DNA of 64,000 nucleotides from Strix aluco (GCF_031877795.1 NC_133971.1:3838195-3902194); one strand, 5' to 3'. Counted from the first letter of the stretch, positions 36,160-48,742 are shown. Numbers and translations: made by a program. Notes: a model not told the origin generated them from the letters alone.

Positions 36160-37902
36160 TTTGTCACACAAAGTATTTGATCTACAGTTTATTACACATT
36201 TGAGGTGGTGTAGTCAATGACAGACTACGATGATGGTGGGTCAGGTTATGAAGGCTCTACACATGAAAAAACACACATTTGAGCACTGGGAGCAAAGGGT
36301 TGAAACTCATAAGCCCAGCATTGCTCAAGGCCAGTTCTAACTGACAACTGAAGAGTGAGCCACAAAGAAAGGTAAACCATTTAACTTGTTTAGGTGCATC
36401 CAAATTTAGGTAGCATTTGGGATAGACTCTTCTACTGAATCTAGCCTATAAGCCCCTTGTATAGACTCTATAAAACGAGGGGAGTATCATTCCTCCATCT
36501 CACCAACCTGTGAAAACAAATATATTAAAAAGTGAGAAATGTTTAGCTACTGTGGTAAAGTATATATAGACTGGAGAATCCCAATACTCAATCATCACTG
36601 AATAGATGATCCTGCCTCAGATAGCTATGATACTGTTGGTGTTTCTCCAGCAACCACACTGCAACTGAGGAAAAATGACCCATTGCCTAACTGTTTAGTT
36701 ACACTCGGCTTGTTTATGTTATACTGTTTAAAATTTAGAACAGAAGTCTGCATACATTTACCCATTATTAATCCTCCTCATGTAGGCAGCTCCAATGAGC
36801 TAAGCATACAAGTGTTTGCAGCATCCATCCATAGAGATTTCCCAAATGGATGCCTTATTTGTAAATGAATAAATGAATATAATCCATCTCATATTTCAAT
36901 AAATATAATATGTTTATTGCTATTATACAAATCTGAGCCTTGGGCATATAAATTTGGGGTTCCTATCTCTTCACATATTGAGCCATATTCTCAGCATTTT
37001 ACCAAAAGCTGTCATCAAAACCTGTATTTATTTAAAAAAAAATAAAAATGAGGAGAAAATTATTGTAAGAAGTTGAACAATCTCATAATAGGCCTCATAA
37101 AAAGGTGATCTGCAGAAGTAATGTCTCCTAAACACAGTTGCTCAGACTCCCCCTTGATTTCTTCATTGCAGTACAGGAGCAAGATTTTACCTTACGTTCA
37201 AAGGGTTTGGGTCACTCTCACAGACTTTGACACACAGAACTATAAATTAAGCTGAAGAAAAAGTTTAATTAAGTAATTCCATACATCTGTGAGATGGCAG
37301 CTTAAGGAAAATGGCTCTACAGCAGTCAGCTTCATTGTCCATTGGACTACTGGAGTCATCTTCAAGGACTAGCCAAGTTTCAGATTTTTTTAGGCATCTG
37401 GACTGTCAGTGCATTATGAGATTGTAGATGAAATAGAATTAAATATGTCTAAAAAAACCTAAACCGTGCAGTTGGAATTAACTTTGCACTAAGCACGTTG
37501 AATTTCAACTGCCTAAGCTCAAAATGGTCCTAAGCTGTAGCAACCCAAGCTCAAAAACATGCAGACTTCCCAATAGCTCCAGGTGTTGCCAGATTTTTCT
37601 TTCTCCGTGAGCAAACATTCACCAAGGAAAATTCCTCTGACCCTCTCTTCACCTCCTTGCTTCAGGGCCTCACTTTCCTTAGGGAATAAAGTCAAGCTAA
37701 AATGCAACACTCAGGTTGTTTGGTTGGCTGGTTGGTTGTTTCTGTGAAGCGAGATGAATGCTAAGCAGTGCATGCCTATCCACACTGAAAATACAGCACC
37801 TAAATGCGTGCATTTATAAAAATGGGACTGATGACAAAACCATCAGCAAAATTTCCTCAGAGGAGCACTGAGACGCACCTTACTTAGCTGTCCATCTGCT
37901 AG
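36160..37902. other. Unique non-coding DNA
   Basis: No gene, repeat or structured element is recognised beyond short A-runs and a few TTGG-type tandem words near 37717-37740. Confidence 0.55.
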
Positions 37903-38529
37903 ATGAGTGAAGATTTTGACTGCCCATCTGAGAAGACCTCCCTTTTCAACTCTCTGCCTATCCCACAAAACAGTAGTACTTTCGGTGAGGAAAGTCTAGT
38001 GACCAGTGCCTGTTTGATGGGAGCAAAGGGAGGGTATTTTCAGAGGAGCACCCTTAGCTATGGAATTAATTTCTTTATTGGTCTCAAGTGTCCTGTCTTT
38101 GAGGGCACATTGCCAGCTGAAGCCTTTCTTAGAAAATGGCCTCTTATTCTAGGAGGAACTGACAGTGGCTCACAGAATAAAGGTTGCCTAGTAATTTCCA
38201 TTATAAATTGCCTAATACTTTCCATTATAAGCACCAAGTTTACTACTTGGCCCATGATTATTAAACTTTTGTTTATATTCACATACATATTTCCTTTTCT
38301 CTCCCACCTCCTTTTGATGGCAAGATGCCAGTTGATTTTGATGGGTCAAGGATCCTGTTGTCATATTTTTCAGCTAGTGTTATTAATAATTTTAAGCATT
38401 TTAAGGCCTTTAATTCTGAAGATGATATACCTCAAGAACAGGAAGCAGGCAAATGTGGTACCTCTTGAGATGCACACTAGCCACATTTGTGACCAAGGTG
38501 CCAAGAGAACTAAGTCAGTCAAGCTGTGA
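37903..38529 (+). other. Longest open reading frame (208 codons), coding unproven
   Basis: An uninterrupted 208-codon frame runs from ATG at 37903, directly after an in-frame TAG, to TGA at 38529. It resembles no protein I know. Residues 95-110, 118-140 and 155-176 are hydrophobic, as often seen when AT-rich non-coding DNA is translated. The ATG context is weak (T at -3, A at +4). An in-frame 24-bp tandem duplication (38184-38231) gives two similar 8-residue units. A frame of this length is uncommon in 64 kb of such composition but not impossible by chance. Alternatives are a de novo ORF or a stretch of a non-coding transcript. Confidence 0.12.
38184..38231. repeat. 24-bp tandem duplication
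   Basis: Two adjacent 24-base copies, each beginning TTGCCTA and ending CCATTATAA plus one base, match at 21 of 24 positions. The unit length is a multiple of three, so the surrounding frame stays open. Confidence 0.75.
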
Positions 38530-39479
38530 TCCACAAGTACAGTCCTCATGGTACAAGATGCATATAAGTTAAAAACAAAGCTTGTGGACACTTATACTAT
38601 ATGAGAACCGGGAAATCTCTTGTCTGGAAAAGAAACTGAGTGGCACGGCCAACTTCTTTGTTTCCATCTATTTTCAACACTTATCATTTTTCTGTGTGTT
38701 TGCATTTGCATTCTGTGTCGGCAGATCTTACTCTTCTATCCACCACACTGGACTGAAAGATGTTGTGAAAAATAGAGTCATGTTCCAAGGAGGTTTGGGG
38801 TCCAGCAACAAGAGCTACTGGCAAACCTTTCCAGTGTTTAGAAAGGAGGGTTACAGCAACATGATGCGAATAAACATTCAAATCCACTTCATCTTTATTT
38901 CCAGAGTCTGTTCTCTTCCTTTCAGTGGAGGAACTCCCCCAGTCCCCAAAAAAAACAGATGTGTATTCTTCAAGGTATAACACATGTGCCCCTAGATCTG
39001 ACAAGAAATGACAGTGTCCCTCTTTCACAATTCTTCAGCTAGCATTAGTTCAATACTTCCCATGATCAGAGGGAGGCAATCACAGCAGCCTGTTAGTGGC
39101 CTCCTGACATGCATGAACATTACTAAGAGAATACTTTCATTCATGGTCCATTTTAGGGCTGAAGTTGAGCAGACGCCATCGGTACCTCTATTTCTATAGC
39201 TTTATGAAATAATGCAGAAACTTTGTAAAAAAAATCATTCATTGAGTAATTTTTTTTTTAAATTAATGTCTGAGCTAGCATATTTATAGCATTCCATAAA
39301 TAAAAAGACCATGAAATAAAAATAAACACAACACTTGAAAGTAAATCAGGCCAGTGGTTTGGTGGCAACTTTAGAAGTGGGTAGTGGGCATATTGTATGC
39401 ATTGATGGTTATTTATGTTTGACACCCTCAGTCCGGAGGTAGGCTATAAAATATATCATTTCTTCAGAGGTCAGTTTCA

Positions 39480-39555
39480 TCAAATATTCAGACATGAGGT
39501 TTACTGAGGTAACTGTCCCAAAGTCAGTCATGGTAAACATTGGGATTAAAATCTA
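39480..39555. repeat. Possible MIR/L3-like fragment
   Basis: GAGGTTTACTGAGGTAACTG, TCCCAAAGTCAGTCA and TTGGGATTAAAATC correspond in order to the 'gaggttaagtaacttgcccaaagtcacac...gggattagaacc' stretch of MIR/L3 repeats in reverse polarity. Confidence 0.35.
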
Positions 39556-39653
39556 CATAATTTTAAATGTTTCCGTTACGAATTCATTCCAGCATTCAAA
39601 GATGCCATAAAGTGGACATAGGTGATTGCCACAAAAAATAAAAGATTTTTGCG

Positions 39654-39682
39654 CACAGACACACACACACACACACAAACAC
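39654..39682. repeat. Short CA dinucleotide repeat
   Basis: About nine to ten AC units, then ACAAACACA. It is a minor microsatellite. Confidence 0.9.
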
Positions 39683-40384
39683 ATTTGGGTTTTGTACTGG
39701 GTGTTTTCACCAAATGGAAAACTCGTGTTCGCATCCCAGACATTCTTCTGATTGTCTGCAACATCTGAGCGAAGCAGAGGAAGAACAGTTTTGGGTTTTT
39801 TCTGCAAGTTACTTTTGCCTATCTTTAGGACTAGATTTTTGTTAAATTTCCTACTTTTTTGAGATTATTTTCTATATTTGTCTGCTAGTTCTTAAAAGTG
39901 CAAAATTTCACCCAATGTATTTCACAGAAATGTTCAACAAAAAGAAAAGACATTTAATTCCTGTTCCTCCTGTACTCCAGAACAACATGTCCAGATTCAT
40001 AAAAATCTGTATTAACCCAAGTCACTAAAGATTCACCCCGTTAGTGGAGAGTTGTATCAATGCCGACTATGCTAGGGAAAATTGCATGTGGTTTAAAATA
40101 AAACTTTCATAAGAAGCAGTGAGTTTAATCACATCCATGTTACTGCAACCCTGGGTTTATTTCTGCCACAGGCATACAGTTTTCCCAAGAGCCAAGTTCA
40201 GAGAGGGGTTTGGGTCTACAGAAGATAGGGGGATAGGGAGATGTTGGAGAAGATCTGGTCCTTGCCGCATTCATGGAAAGCAAAACAAAATGAGATCATC
40301 TAGTAGCTCTATTGAAGACAGCATTGTAAATTAATCAGGTTGAAACACAGGTGAGTTCTCTCCCTTTTTCTAAAGAAAACGTTG

Positions 40385-41060
40385 CAGGCAATACCAAGGG
40401 GCCAGGGCAGCGCTTTCTGTAATTGCCCTCCTGGGGAGCTTGCAGAGTGCTGGATCAGGCCCTAATTATTTGCTGCCAGAGATGGGCAGCCTGGATGCTT
40501 TCAGGCTGCACTTCCACAGCAGAGATGCTCATGCTTCTGCTGCCTCAAAAGGCCTCTTTTGCATGCAGACAGGGCCATCTTTGATCTCAGCTGGGGGTCC
40601 ACTGTTAACTGCTGCTGGGAAGCGGTTTCAAATCAGCAGGTCAACCAGATCTTTTGAAGATAGAGCCATTTATTCAGCAGCTAGAACAGCAACCACAGGC
40701 AGCCAGAGGAGCATAAATTTTATGTCTGGTGTTGGCCATTAAAACAGGGCTTTACTGTTTGTGGTCTCGAGCTGACTCAGTAGCACCATTGGAGCAGTGC
40801 AGTGATAAATGTGTATTCATCACTGTTGTATAATTTGGTTATTGAAGGACTCGTTCAGCATGGCTGTTTGGGGGCAGACGCGTGACTGCAGGTCCATCCT
40901 GGTGCCATTGTGTCACTCAGCACAAAAGGGGTGGGAAGGTGAGGGAGCCATGGTGACAGCTGTGATGGATCTGCCTGAGCTGAAGGAACTGACGTGTCCA
41001 CGGTTACGGTTCTTACAGATGAGCAGCTCCAGGGTTAATGTGTGCTTGCCTCTGCTGCAA
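40385..41060. promoter_or_regulatory. Candidate conserved regulatory block
   Basis: This segment is higher in GC than its flanks, free of repeats, and dense in motif-like words: CTGTAATTGCCCTC near 40417, CCCTAATTATTTGC near 40460, CCATTTATTCAGCAGC near 40667 and TGGCCATTAAAACAGG near 40733, plus several GCAGC/CAGCTG-type E-box words. Its texture is that of developmental enhancers. Two 97-100 codon frames on the plus strand show no protein resemblance. Regulatory function is inference. Confidence 0.3.
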
Positions 41061-44000
41061 AAATTTAGGAAAGAAGGTAAATGTATGCATAACCTGCATT
41101 GAAATTCTACTAATTAAGCTACCAGTGCCTCTGCGAAGGTTTTCAATAGCACTGAATATTCTCATAATGTAGGTGATGGTATATCTGTGCCAAAAACACA
41201 GGGTCAGATGCTCACTTGGTTTGTCTCCAAATTAACTTGAATACAGCTGCATCATGAGCATTTATCCCTTACTGCCCAGAATCAGGATATAACCATGATT
41301 TAAAGAAAGAAGTAGCATTTCAGATAGTAACCACGAAACTTGTGTTTTGATTCTTGGCATAAATGGCTTAAATGTGTAGCTCTCAAAGGCAGTCTTACAT
41401 ATTTGTAAAGTTCTAAGATGAGGTGGCTTCTAAGTGTGCAATATTTAGTAACAAAATAAGGCAGCTAGTCTTCTGGGATTTTTTTTCTTCTTGTTTATTT
41501 TTTTTTTCCATGAGTACAAGCCAGATGTGAGAGCCTGAGGAAGGCTATACTATCTTTTCAACCCTTGCCATAGGCCAAAACCATTCAGTCTTTAAGCAGA
41601 TTACATCCTGTGGAAAGATACTTTTGCATGCTAGACTTAGTGTTAATCCACAAGAAGATTATAAAAACTGGTAAATGAGCAGTGAAAAAAAAAATCCTTC
41701 CCATTCAGATTGTATGTTTTTACTACAATCAGGAAAGTAAAGCAGAGCTAGAAGGAAATTAGGATTCTCTGCAGGTACTGTTAGTTTTGGAAGGTAGCAA
41801 GCACATGGCCATGTCATTAGAGACTATATTTTTGCACTCCTCAAATCCTTTAACAAAATTACCTTTGGCAAGTGGAAGCACAGTATCCCCTAAACACACA
41901 AATATCCCTTTGGCGGCTTTTCCAAGGTGATGTTTCAGAGTGCTCTCTCGCTGTCTGGCAGTCCTGTTCCACCGGCAGGGTTTATGGAAGTTCAGTAAAA
42001 AACATATTCCGATGGTCTGTCACACAAATGTAAGAAAACTTGCCGTTGTTGTGGTAAACTCAATGTCCACAGATTTATTAGGAATGGTCTCATTCCTGGA
42101 AGTGCCAGCTATTCCTGTAACTCACCGCCGCCAAGGTTTTTAACCATATTCTGCTTTCAGGCACGCATTATAGAACGGAAAGCCATGTCTGCACTGAGGC
42201 CACTGGGATCAGTTCTTCATTTGTTATTGGATCATATCATTTTACAGTTTGCCTTGTGTAAAGGGCAATGCAGAAAGCTGCTGAGAGTTTAGCTTCCCAC
42301 GCCTGTTGTTAATGGCTAAGCTTTGTAACTGTAAAGGGCTTGCTTTAAAGTTTGCATTGAAGTCATATTTTAACATGTAATAAAATGTACAATAAATCAC
42401 TGAGGCAAGGACAAAACAGGGAAAAAGGATGACAAGGAAAGGAAATTTTCTTTGCTCCATCTCCCTGTGGACTACTGGTATTTTTAGAAAGGACAGGAAC
42501 AGAACTGTATCAAGAGCGGGTACAGCGTGCACCCACTGCTGGAGCATGGTGCCCCAGCCCAGTTCCATGTACTCCGTGTACTTCATGGAGGAACTCTGTG
42601 TCAGCTGTGCAGACAGAAGATTAAGTCAAATGTTATATTCATCATCTTTCAAATGTGTATTTGACAGCCTAAGTTCACTACAATATACAGTGGTCATCCA
42701 AAAATATGGTTCTGGCAGGGACTTGAGAAAACTTTTGAGAAAACTTTGAGATTGAGTAACTTTATCATCACAATTAACATGAAACCATATCACAACATGC
42801 AATTACTGTGTGTAATGTTAGAGTTTTACAACTGTGGCTCTCAAATTCCCTTCTTTTTCTCTTCCTATTTACATGTTTTCTCTTCCAGCATTTAGCCTAG
42901 TGAAGACTGAAACTTTCAAATCACCAAGGGGAAAGCACGGTGTGTACCTGCCTCCATATTTAAGAACTGATCTATGGGTAGAAGTGTGCAATCAATGATG
43001 TCAACAGCAAAATACTCCAAGTGCCAGTTTCTTTTCTCTGTTGTGCATTTTTGCATATAATCAAGGCTAGGATTACTGATTTCAAGATGCCACCAAACTT
43101 TTTCTTACTAAGGTATCTGGTACATTGAGATGCTTACCCATTTCCTAGATTGTAGAGGAACAGTATCAGAAATGAAAGAAATGTTTCCAGGAGAATACTC
43201 TGATGTGCTTCTAGTTTATCTGTTTGACAAAACAAGAGCGTTTTTTTGCAAAAAGTCCCATTATGTTTATGAGAATCTTGATGTGTTTTATACTGCTGTT
43301 ATATCTCATGCTTTCCACTTTTTTTCATGTGGTGCTTCACTCTAGTTTGTGTTAGGATATCATAAATTCTCCCTTGAATTAGTCTGGCTTCAGAGCTTTT
43401 AACCACTCTTACTAATACAAGAAATATTACCCCATTCATAAATCATATTTTACATTGGGACAAATTAATTTCTTACCTCTGAATCTGTAAAGAATTCTGA
43501 AAGTTTAGCATCTACTCCTTACAATTCTTTTTTATAATTCTGTCTTTTGGATAAGGCATGAAGGTGTGATAAAGTAGTTGTCTTGTGATTTTTACCTTTC
43601 TTCCTTGATCTAAGTTTTATTGGTATAGACCAGCCAAAAAATGGAAATATTGTGCGTAACTGTTCACAATTCTCACAAATCTTCAGAGATATGTTTCATA
43701 TTCAGATTTCATGACCAAGATCTTATAATGCACAAAAAAACACTGCATATAAACATATCACATATTTAGTAAGCTGAGATGAGTACTCAATGCCAGATTT
43801 TCAACCATGGACATGGATCTTTTCACACAGAATACTGCTAAGACTGTAAAAACCTGTCATCTCCTGTTCCCAAGCATGTAGGGATGGGAAAATCTGACCA
43901 TTCCAGTTTTCAGATTTGTGACAAATACACTTTTGTTCAAAACACTAATTAATCATTATCAAAAGTTATTAATATTATTTGTATTAAACCATCACATGGA

Positions 44001-44102
44001 ATGTCAGGTAAGAATTAGTCACATTTTTTAGGACTCATACAATAGGAAATTTACATTGTCTGGATTAACAACAAAAAAGAAAAACCATGCGAAGGATAAG
44101 CA
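41061..44102. other. Unique non-coding DNA
   Basis: No gene seen. Around 42240-42750 opposed 114- and 106-codon frames overlap. The minus-strand frame has one hydrophobic stretch but no family resemblance. The AT-rich block at 42240-42420 also looks regulatory in texture, at lower confidence than the blocks listed separately. Confidence 0.5.
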
Positions 44103-44222
44103 AAGAGATAGATGGATAATAACTTGCCTAAGCAGCTCAGCAGATTTGTAGAGAGGCTGGGAACAGAATTCAGGTCTACCAGTTTCCAGTGTAATGTTTT
44201 TTTCCTAAGATCAGGCTCGCCT
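44103..44222. repeat. MIR/L3-like ancient repeat fragment
   Basis: ATAACTTGCCTAAGCAGCTCAGCAG, AGGCTGGGAACAGAATTCAGG-type and TCTACCAGTTTCCAGTGTAA-type words follow each other as in the 'gacttgcccaaggtcacacag...gctgggaatagaacccaggtctcc...cagtgt' region of L3/MIR repeats, in reverse polarity to the MIR consensus. The match is ordered over about 115 bases. Part of a 120-codon plus-strand frame (44112-44474) is therefore repeat-derived. Confidence 0.5.
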
Positions 44223-46104
44223 CAAAATTCCCTTCAGATTTACTGGAGATTTTCTAAATCAAGTATCTTGAAATACTTGTGGTCCCTATGGGAGAGAGGA
44301 ATGTTGGCCACTATATGGAAGACCAAGATTGCTTTCCCAAAGACATTAGGATTAAAAATACTAGTTAAATCATTAAGTCCCCCTGCAACAAACATACAAA
44401 GAAAAACAAGTAAGGGTTCAGTTAATTTAGAAGATTTGCTTAAAATGTATGAATTTCATGAAAATTGCATTTAGATAGAAAAGCAGACTTAAGTCTTAGT
44501 GTCTGATGGGTCTTCCTCAGTTTTTTGGTGTCTTGGATGTTTCATTTGGAAACCTGTAATATACATGTAATACTACATATTCAGGAAAAGTGTTGGGACT
44601 TTTTTGGTTCAAGTGTATGGTTACTTTCGTTGTAAATGTATTTCTTCAGTTATAGCTCAGCCATTAAAATTGTCTCAAGGCTACAGACTGGCAAATAAAA
44701 TCTTAGTCTGGGAGTCGAAATGAAAAATATAATTAAAAAATACCTCAGTGTTTTCCAGTGAAGTGAACAACAATCAAAACTAATCAAAATACTAAGAAAG
44801 GACAGTACTTGTTTATCTGTGTATATTTATAATCAGTCTAGACAAGCACAACCTCTTGAATTTACCCATGCCACATAGTTTGGAGTTTTGCAGGCACTCT
44901 CAGCTCAGCTCTCAATGTCAAAAGAAAATAGATAGGAACTTGATGAAGAGGTCCTCTGGTATTTTTCAGAAAATGTGGCTCAATCTTTAACATGAGAGTT
45001 TACATGTTTGAAAGCAAAGCAAGCAGATGTCAATAGTTCCCGTTTTGTTTTCAGACAGAATATCGTGAAGTTCTGTAGCAAAACAAGTGCAGAATGCTGG
45101 TGCAAAGCAAAACTTTCTACAAAACACCTTAAACCATCTTTCAAATATTAGAAATATCCTTTAAACAAAATAAGGAAAGCTGTTGGTTTTTTGTGTAGTT
45201 TCATGCTTTGTTGGTGACTGATATACATCATTTTAAGGTTTCGGTGTGATACCTTTACATCTGCGTTTTGCCACACATCCTGTTGCAGAAACAGCCTCTA
45301 TTTGCCATAGCACAATCACAGCATACAGATTTTCCCCTGGGTCTCTTAGCACTCACACAGAAAAGTGGCCTCTTGGTCTTTCCCCAGGCATCCAAAAAGT
45401 CTATTGGCAAGTAAACAGTCTAGGACCCCCGCAGCTAATAACGTTCCCACCCTGTACATAAGCAGTTGGCTTGTCCTCGGCTGCACCAAGCAGGAATCTG
45501 TCACCTGCAGCCGAAGCAGTGCGTGTATCTGGATCCCTGTTATGAAATACCTGTTCCCAGGGCTTCTGCAAAGTTTGCATGGCACAGCAAACTCACTGCA
45601 AGACTGGCTATGTCCGCTATGAGCAAACAGGTTATTGCCCCCACGGTGCTGCCAGGGGGTCAAAATCACCATCAAAAGCAGCTGGCTGACCTCTATACCC
45701 TGCAGAGGGAAAAAAGAGCTTTGGTTCAAACTTTTTGCCTAATTTTTAAGCACCTGTAGCAGAATCCTTCTCTCTGAGTAAGGCAATAGCTCTTCGATCA
45801 GTACATCAGAGAGGTAGAAAAGACTGAAAAATGAGAAGGGAGATGCTTAAGCATAGCCAAGAGAGGGAGGACAGAGGGGTAGTCTCAGAGCAGCTCCATC
45901 CTGGGACTTAGGAGCCTTTATCAGAGCTACCAGTTAGATGTTCCCTCTGCTGCAGTCCAGAAACTTGTCCTGACAAGATATAATGATGCTTTTCTTTGCA
46001 AAGCAAAAAACCAACAAATAAAACAAGCAAAAACCACAACAGAAGAGTGGTTCACTAATTACTCGAGAAGTACAAATGGAAGAGGAGAAGGTAGGCTCTC
46101 CATT
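44223..46104. other. Unique non-coding DNA
   Basis: No gene seen. Frames of 85-127 codons overlap on both strands at 45346-45759 without recognisable motifs. Their coincidence on both strands reflects a locally GC-richer, stop-poor stretch. Confidence 0.5.
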
Positions 46105-46175
46105 ACACAACAGCTCAGCGATTAGAGCCCTCGCTCAACAGATGGGAGACTCAGATTCAATTAATTTCTCAGCCT
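46105..46175 (+). repeat. tRNA-derived SINE-like relic
   Basis: CAGCTCAGCGATTAGAGC at 46111-46128 has the form of a tRNA D-arm: GCTC pairs with GAGC around an 8-base loop, and it overlaps a degenerate polymerase III A box. A B-box-like GATTCAATT starts 41 bases after the D-stem (46154), at tRNA-like spacing. The text between them (ending GATGGGAGACTCA) matches a tRNA-derived interspersed repeat I recall from reptile and bird genomes. The anticodon and T stems no longer pair, so it is not a functional tRNA. Confidence 0.4.
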
Positions 46176-48044
46176 CCAAGGTTTCCAACACGTATCTCTC
46201 ATGAGGGTAGCTGAACTGTCAAATTATAGTCAATTTGCGGTAGGAGGGAACAATGTACTCATCAGGCTTTACTGGAGCTGTTCCACTGGCCATTGAACGG
46301 TGACTCAGTGGGCCAGGGAGAAACAACAAAAAGGGTCAGGATTATCCAGCGTGGTGGCTGGGGTTTCTGTCCCAGAGGACATGCCAGTCTTGCCCTGGTT
46401 TGTGATTATTTACGTGAATTTTCCAATGGGTGTTTGGTTTCCTATTGCACATCTGCCCGATGAGCGGTGATGATGTGGCTTTCAACTCACCCAGTTTCTG
46501 TGGGTTAATAATCATCATGTATTCAGCCAAAACTCATTTTCTTGTGCCTACAGTATCTGAGGTTACAGGGAGGACTTGATCTGGCCCCATCTGGCTCAGC
46601 TTCATGTGCTTGCAGGCAGCTACAGCAGCACTCTACAGGAGTCTACCCAAAAGCTGCTCCTTACCTCGCTGGAAGAAATGCAACAAACAGTAGCAGCATG
46701 GGAAGGGGTGTGATATTTTATAATAATGAATTATTTAGATCCTATATTTACTCTACCTTTTTTATTAAGTTTAAGGTCTTTAGTGCATATACACTAGCAT
46801 GCAAAGAATTAACAGACGCATGTGGGTATTGTATAGAAGTTGCTAAACTATATATAAGAATATGGAATGAGTAGGAGATTAAACCATATGAAATTATAAT
46901 ATCACCACAATTTTAATAGTGAATGTGTAAGAATCTGTTTCTACAGTGTGTTTCATTTTGAGATAGTTTATTCAGACTTGTAGAAATTAAATTCAAAGTA
47001 TGACTATTATTCTGTAGCTTTTTTTGTTCACTCTGTCATCACTTTATCCTGGTAACTGAGCGTATAAGGCACATCCTAATAATTTTCCTTCTTTTTTGTT
47101 TATTCGCTGAGTTTTGTGTCCTGAAACAAGGTTGATCAAATTGTAGGAGGACCAATCTGTGGGGCACTTATAGTTGCTCTAGAAAGCTATTGAGAAAAAA
47201 AAAAAAAAAAAAAAAACAACAAGAAAAAAGTTATTTATACATTAATACATCAGTTAACAGTCTAAAAGAAGGAACTTTACTAATATTAAGTGACATTCCA
47301 AGTGTAGCCTAATTTTAATTCTTAAATGAACAATACCATACAGAAAGATCTATGGATTTTTAAAAAAAATTAGTCATTAAATCAGAATTTTAAAAAAGTA
47401 AATAATATTTGAGTAATATTTAAACGACTAGGTGTGATACACTTGAGTCTCCTAAGCTGTTCAGTCCCTCACCAACTCACTTCTAAAGTGTGTCAGGTAA
47501 CAACTCTATTAGGAAGAAAGTAAATGTGTGGAAAAATGGCACAGGCTGTAAACTCAATATGGAGAGTGGGAGGGGAAGAAAATTAATTTTCCCAGTTACT
47601 GTTTTGTTAATCATAATATTATTGTTGGCTAATTCTGCCTCCCCTTCCCTCTTATATCTAAAGATCTTCCACTGCTCTATGATGCTAAATTATGTATTTT
47701 TTATAGTCTTGAAAAATTACTTCCTTTTTCTTTTTAAAGTAATGATTTATGAAAGTGTTGCACTTAATTCCCTATTTTTAAAGGTCATTTACTTATTAGG
47801 ATTCTATTAAAAACAGTATGAGACAATTAAACATGGTAGCTATCCTTAATTCTCTTATTTTCTTCAGCAAATAATGTTTTCAATTATTAAAGTAATCTAG
47901 TGTTTTGTTTTGGGGGAAGGCCTGAACTCATTTTAAGCAACACGATCATCTCGGTGACATTTGGCTCTCTACCTGTCATTTGACCTGGCTTTTCCCTAGT
48001 TGCACATTTCCTCTTTAAAGTTCTGGCTCTAAGATCTTCCAGCT
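46176..48044. other. AT-rich non-coding DNA
   Basis: No gene seen. It includes the 22-A run at 47195 and a very AT-rich stretch from about 46710 to 47900 in which frames such as 47490-47810 are hydrophobic translations of A/T sequence. Confidence 0.55.
47195..47216. repeat. Poly-A run
   Basis: Twenty-two consecutive A, continued by CAACAAG and further A. No retrotransposon body is identified. Confidence 0.9.
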
Positions 48045-48093
48045 ACTTGATCTAGGTCTTTTCCAGCCTAGATGATTCTGTGATTCTGTGATC
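48045..48093 (+). mobile_element. CR1 3'-end stub
   Basis: TTGATCTAGGTCTTTTCCAG followed by CCTAGATGATTCTGTGATTC is the extreme 3' end of CR1, closing with two tandem ATTCTGTG units (48074-48092). These 8-bp tails are where CR1 reverse transcription starts. Only about 50 bases remain, so this is a severely 5'-truncated insertion. It shares the plus orientation of the copy at 20 kb but belongs to a different variant at the last unit. Confidence 0.75.
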
Positions 48094-48742
48094 CCTAAAT
48101 GGTAAGCAATGAGACCACTCACAAGTAAATCCGGTAATACTTCTTTGCTAGCCCATCTGATAATGTGTACCTGTGATCTTGGTATGCTTCTTAAAGAAGG
48201 AATGACTTTGTGTGAGAACATTCACTTCTTAATTTGGATGGTAAAGGCTTTCCTAAAGTTACTGAAGAACTAACAGCAAGTCAAAGGCCTACAAGTCCAC
48301 CTGATCATCTTGTAGTTAGTCCAGCAACCTATTTATAAGGTAATACTCCCAGATTTGCCACTGCAGTAGAAGGAAGAGCAACACTCCACCATGACAGCAG
48401 AATCCATCAAAAAGCCTTTGGGGAAAGTGGAGGGGGAAGTTTTAAAAATCTTTCTCTGTAAGCTTTATTTTGACACCTCTGTTTTGCAAAACATCATGGT
48501 TTGATTGGTTTGATTGGTTGTGAAGTGGTTAGGAGTATGGATTGCTACCTTGCTGCTTTTATTTCAAGAACTACTGTTTCTTGGCTTGGTTCCTTGTAAC
48601 AAACTGAGCCTGTTTCTAAAGTCACCTCCATTTTATATGGCTGTGATGTGTTTTGCTTTGATGGAATCACTTCAGATTTTTCCAGTGTAGAGGAAAACAG
48701 AATTCAGTCTAGAGAAAGAAAATGCTATTAAAGCTGAAATAC
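48094..48742. other. Unique non-coding DNA
   Basis: No gene seen. A small run of GGTTTGATT words (about 48498-48520) is the only repetition. Confidence 0.55.

Larger units (their letters stand above)
38530..40384. other. Non-coding DNA
   Basis: No gene is supported. A 132-codon plus-strand frame (38582-38980) and a 114-codon minus-strand frame (38684-39028) overlap almost completely and neither resembles a known protein. The segment also holds an old repeat scrap at 39480 and a short CA tract at 39654. Confidence 0.45.

Noticed and set aside
38582..39028. 132-codon plus and 114-codon minus frames
   Set aside because: They occupy the same DNA in opposite directions and resemble nothing known.
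42242..42749. Opposed 114- and 106-codon frames, one with a membrane-like segment
   Set aside because: A single hydrophobic run is common in AT-rich translations; no start or splice support.
44112..44474. 120-codon plus-strand frame
   Set aside because: Its first third is old L3/MIR-like repeat and the rest shows no protein features.
45346..45759. Overlapping 127-, 97- and 85-codon frames on both strands
   Set aside because: Mutual overlap without recognisable content points to composition, not coding.
46111..46162. Functional tRNA gene
   Set aside because: Only the D-arm pairs; anticodon and T stems are broken and the acceptor stem is absent.
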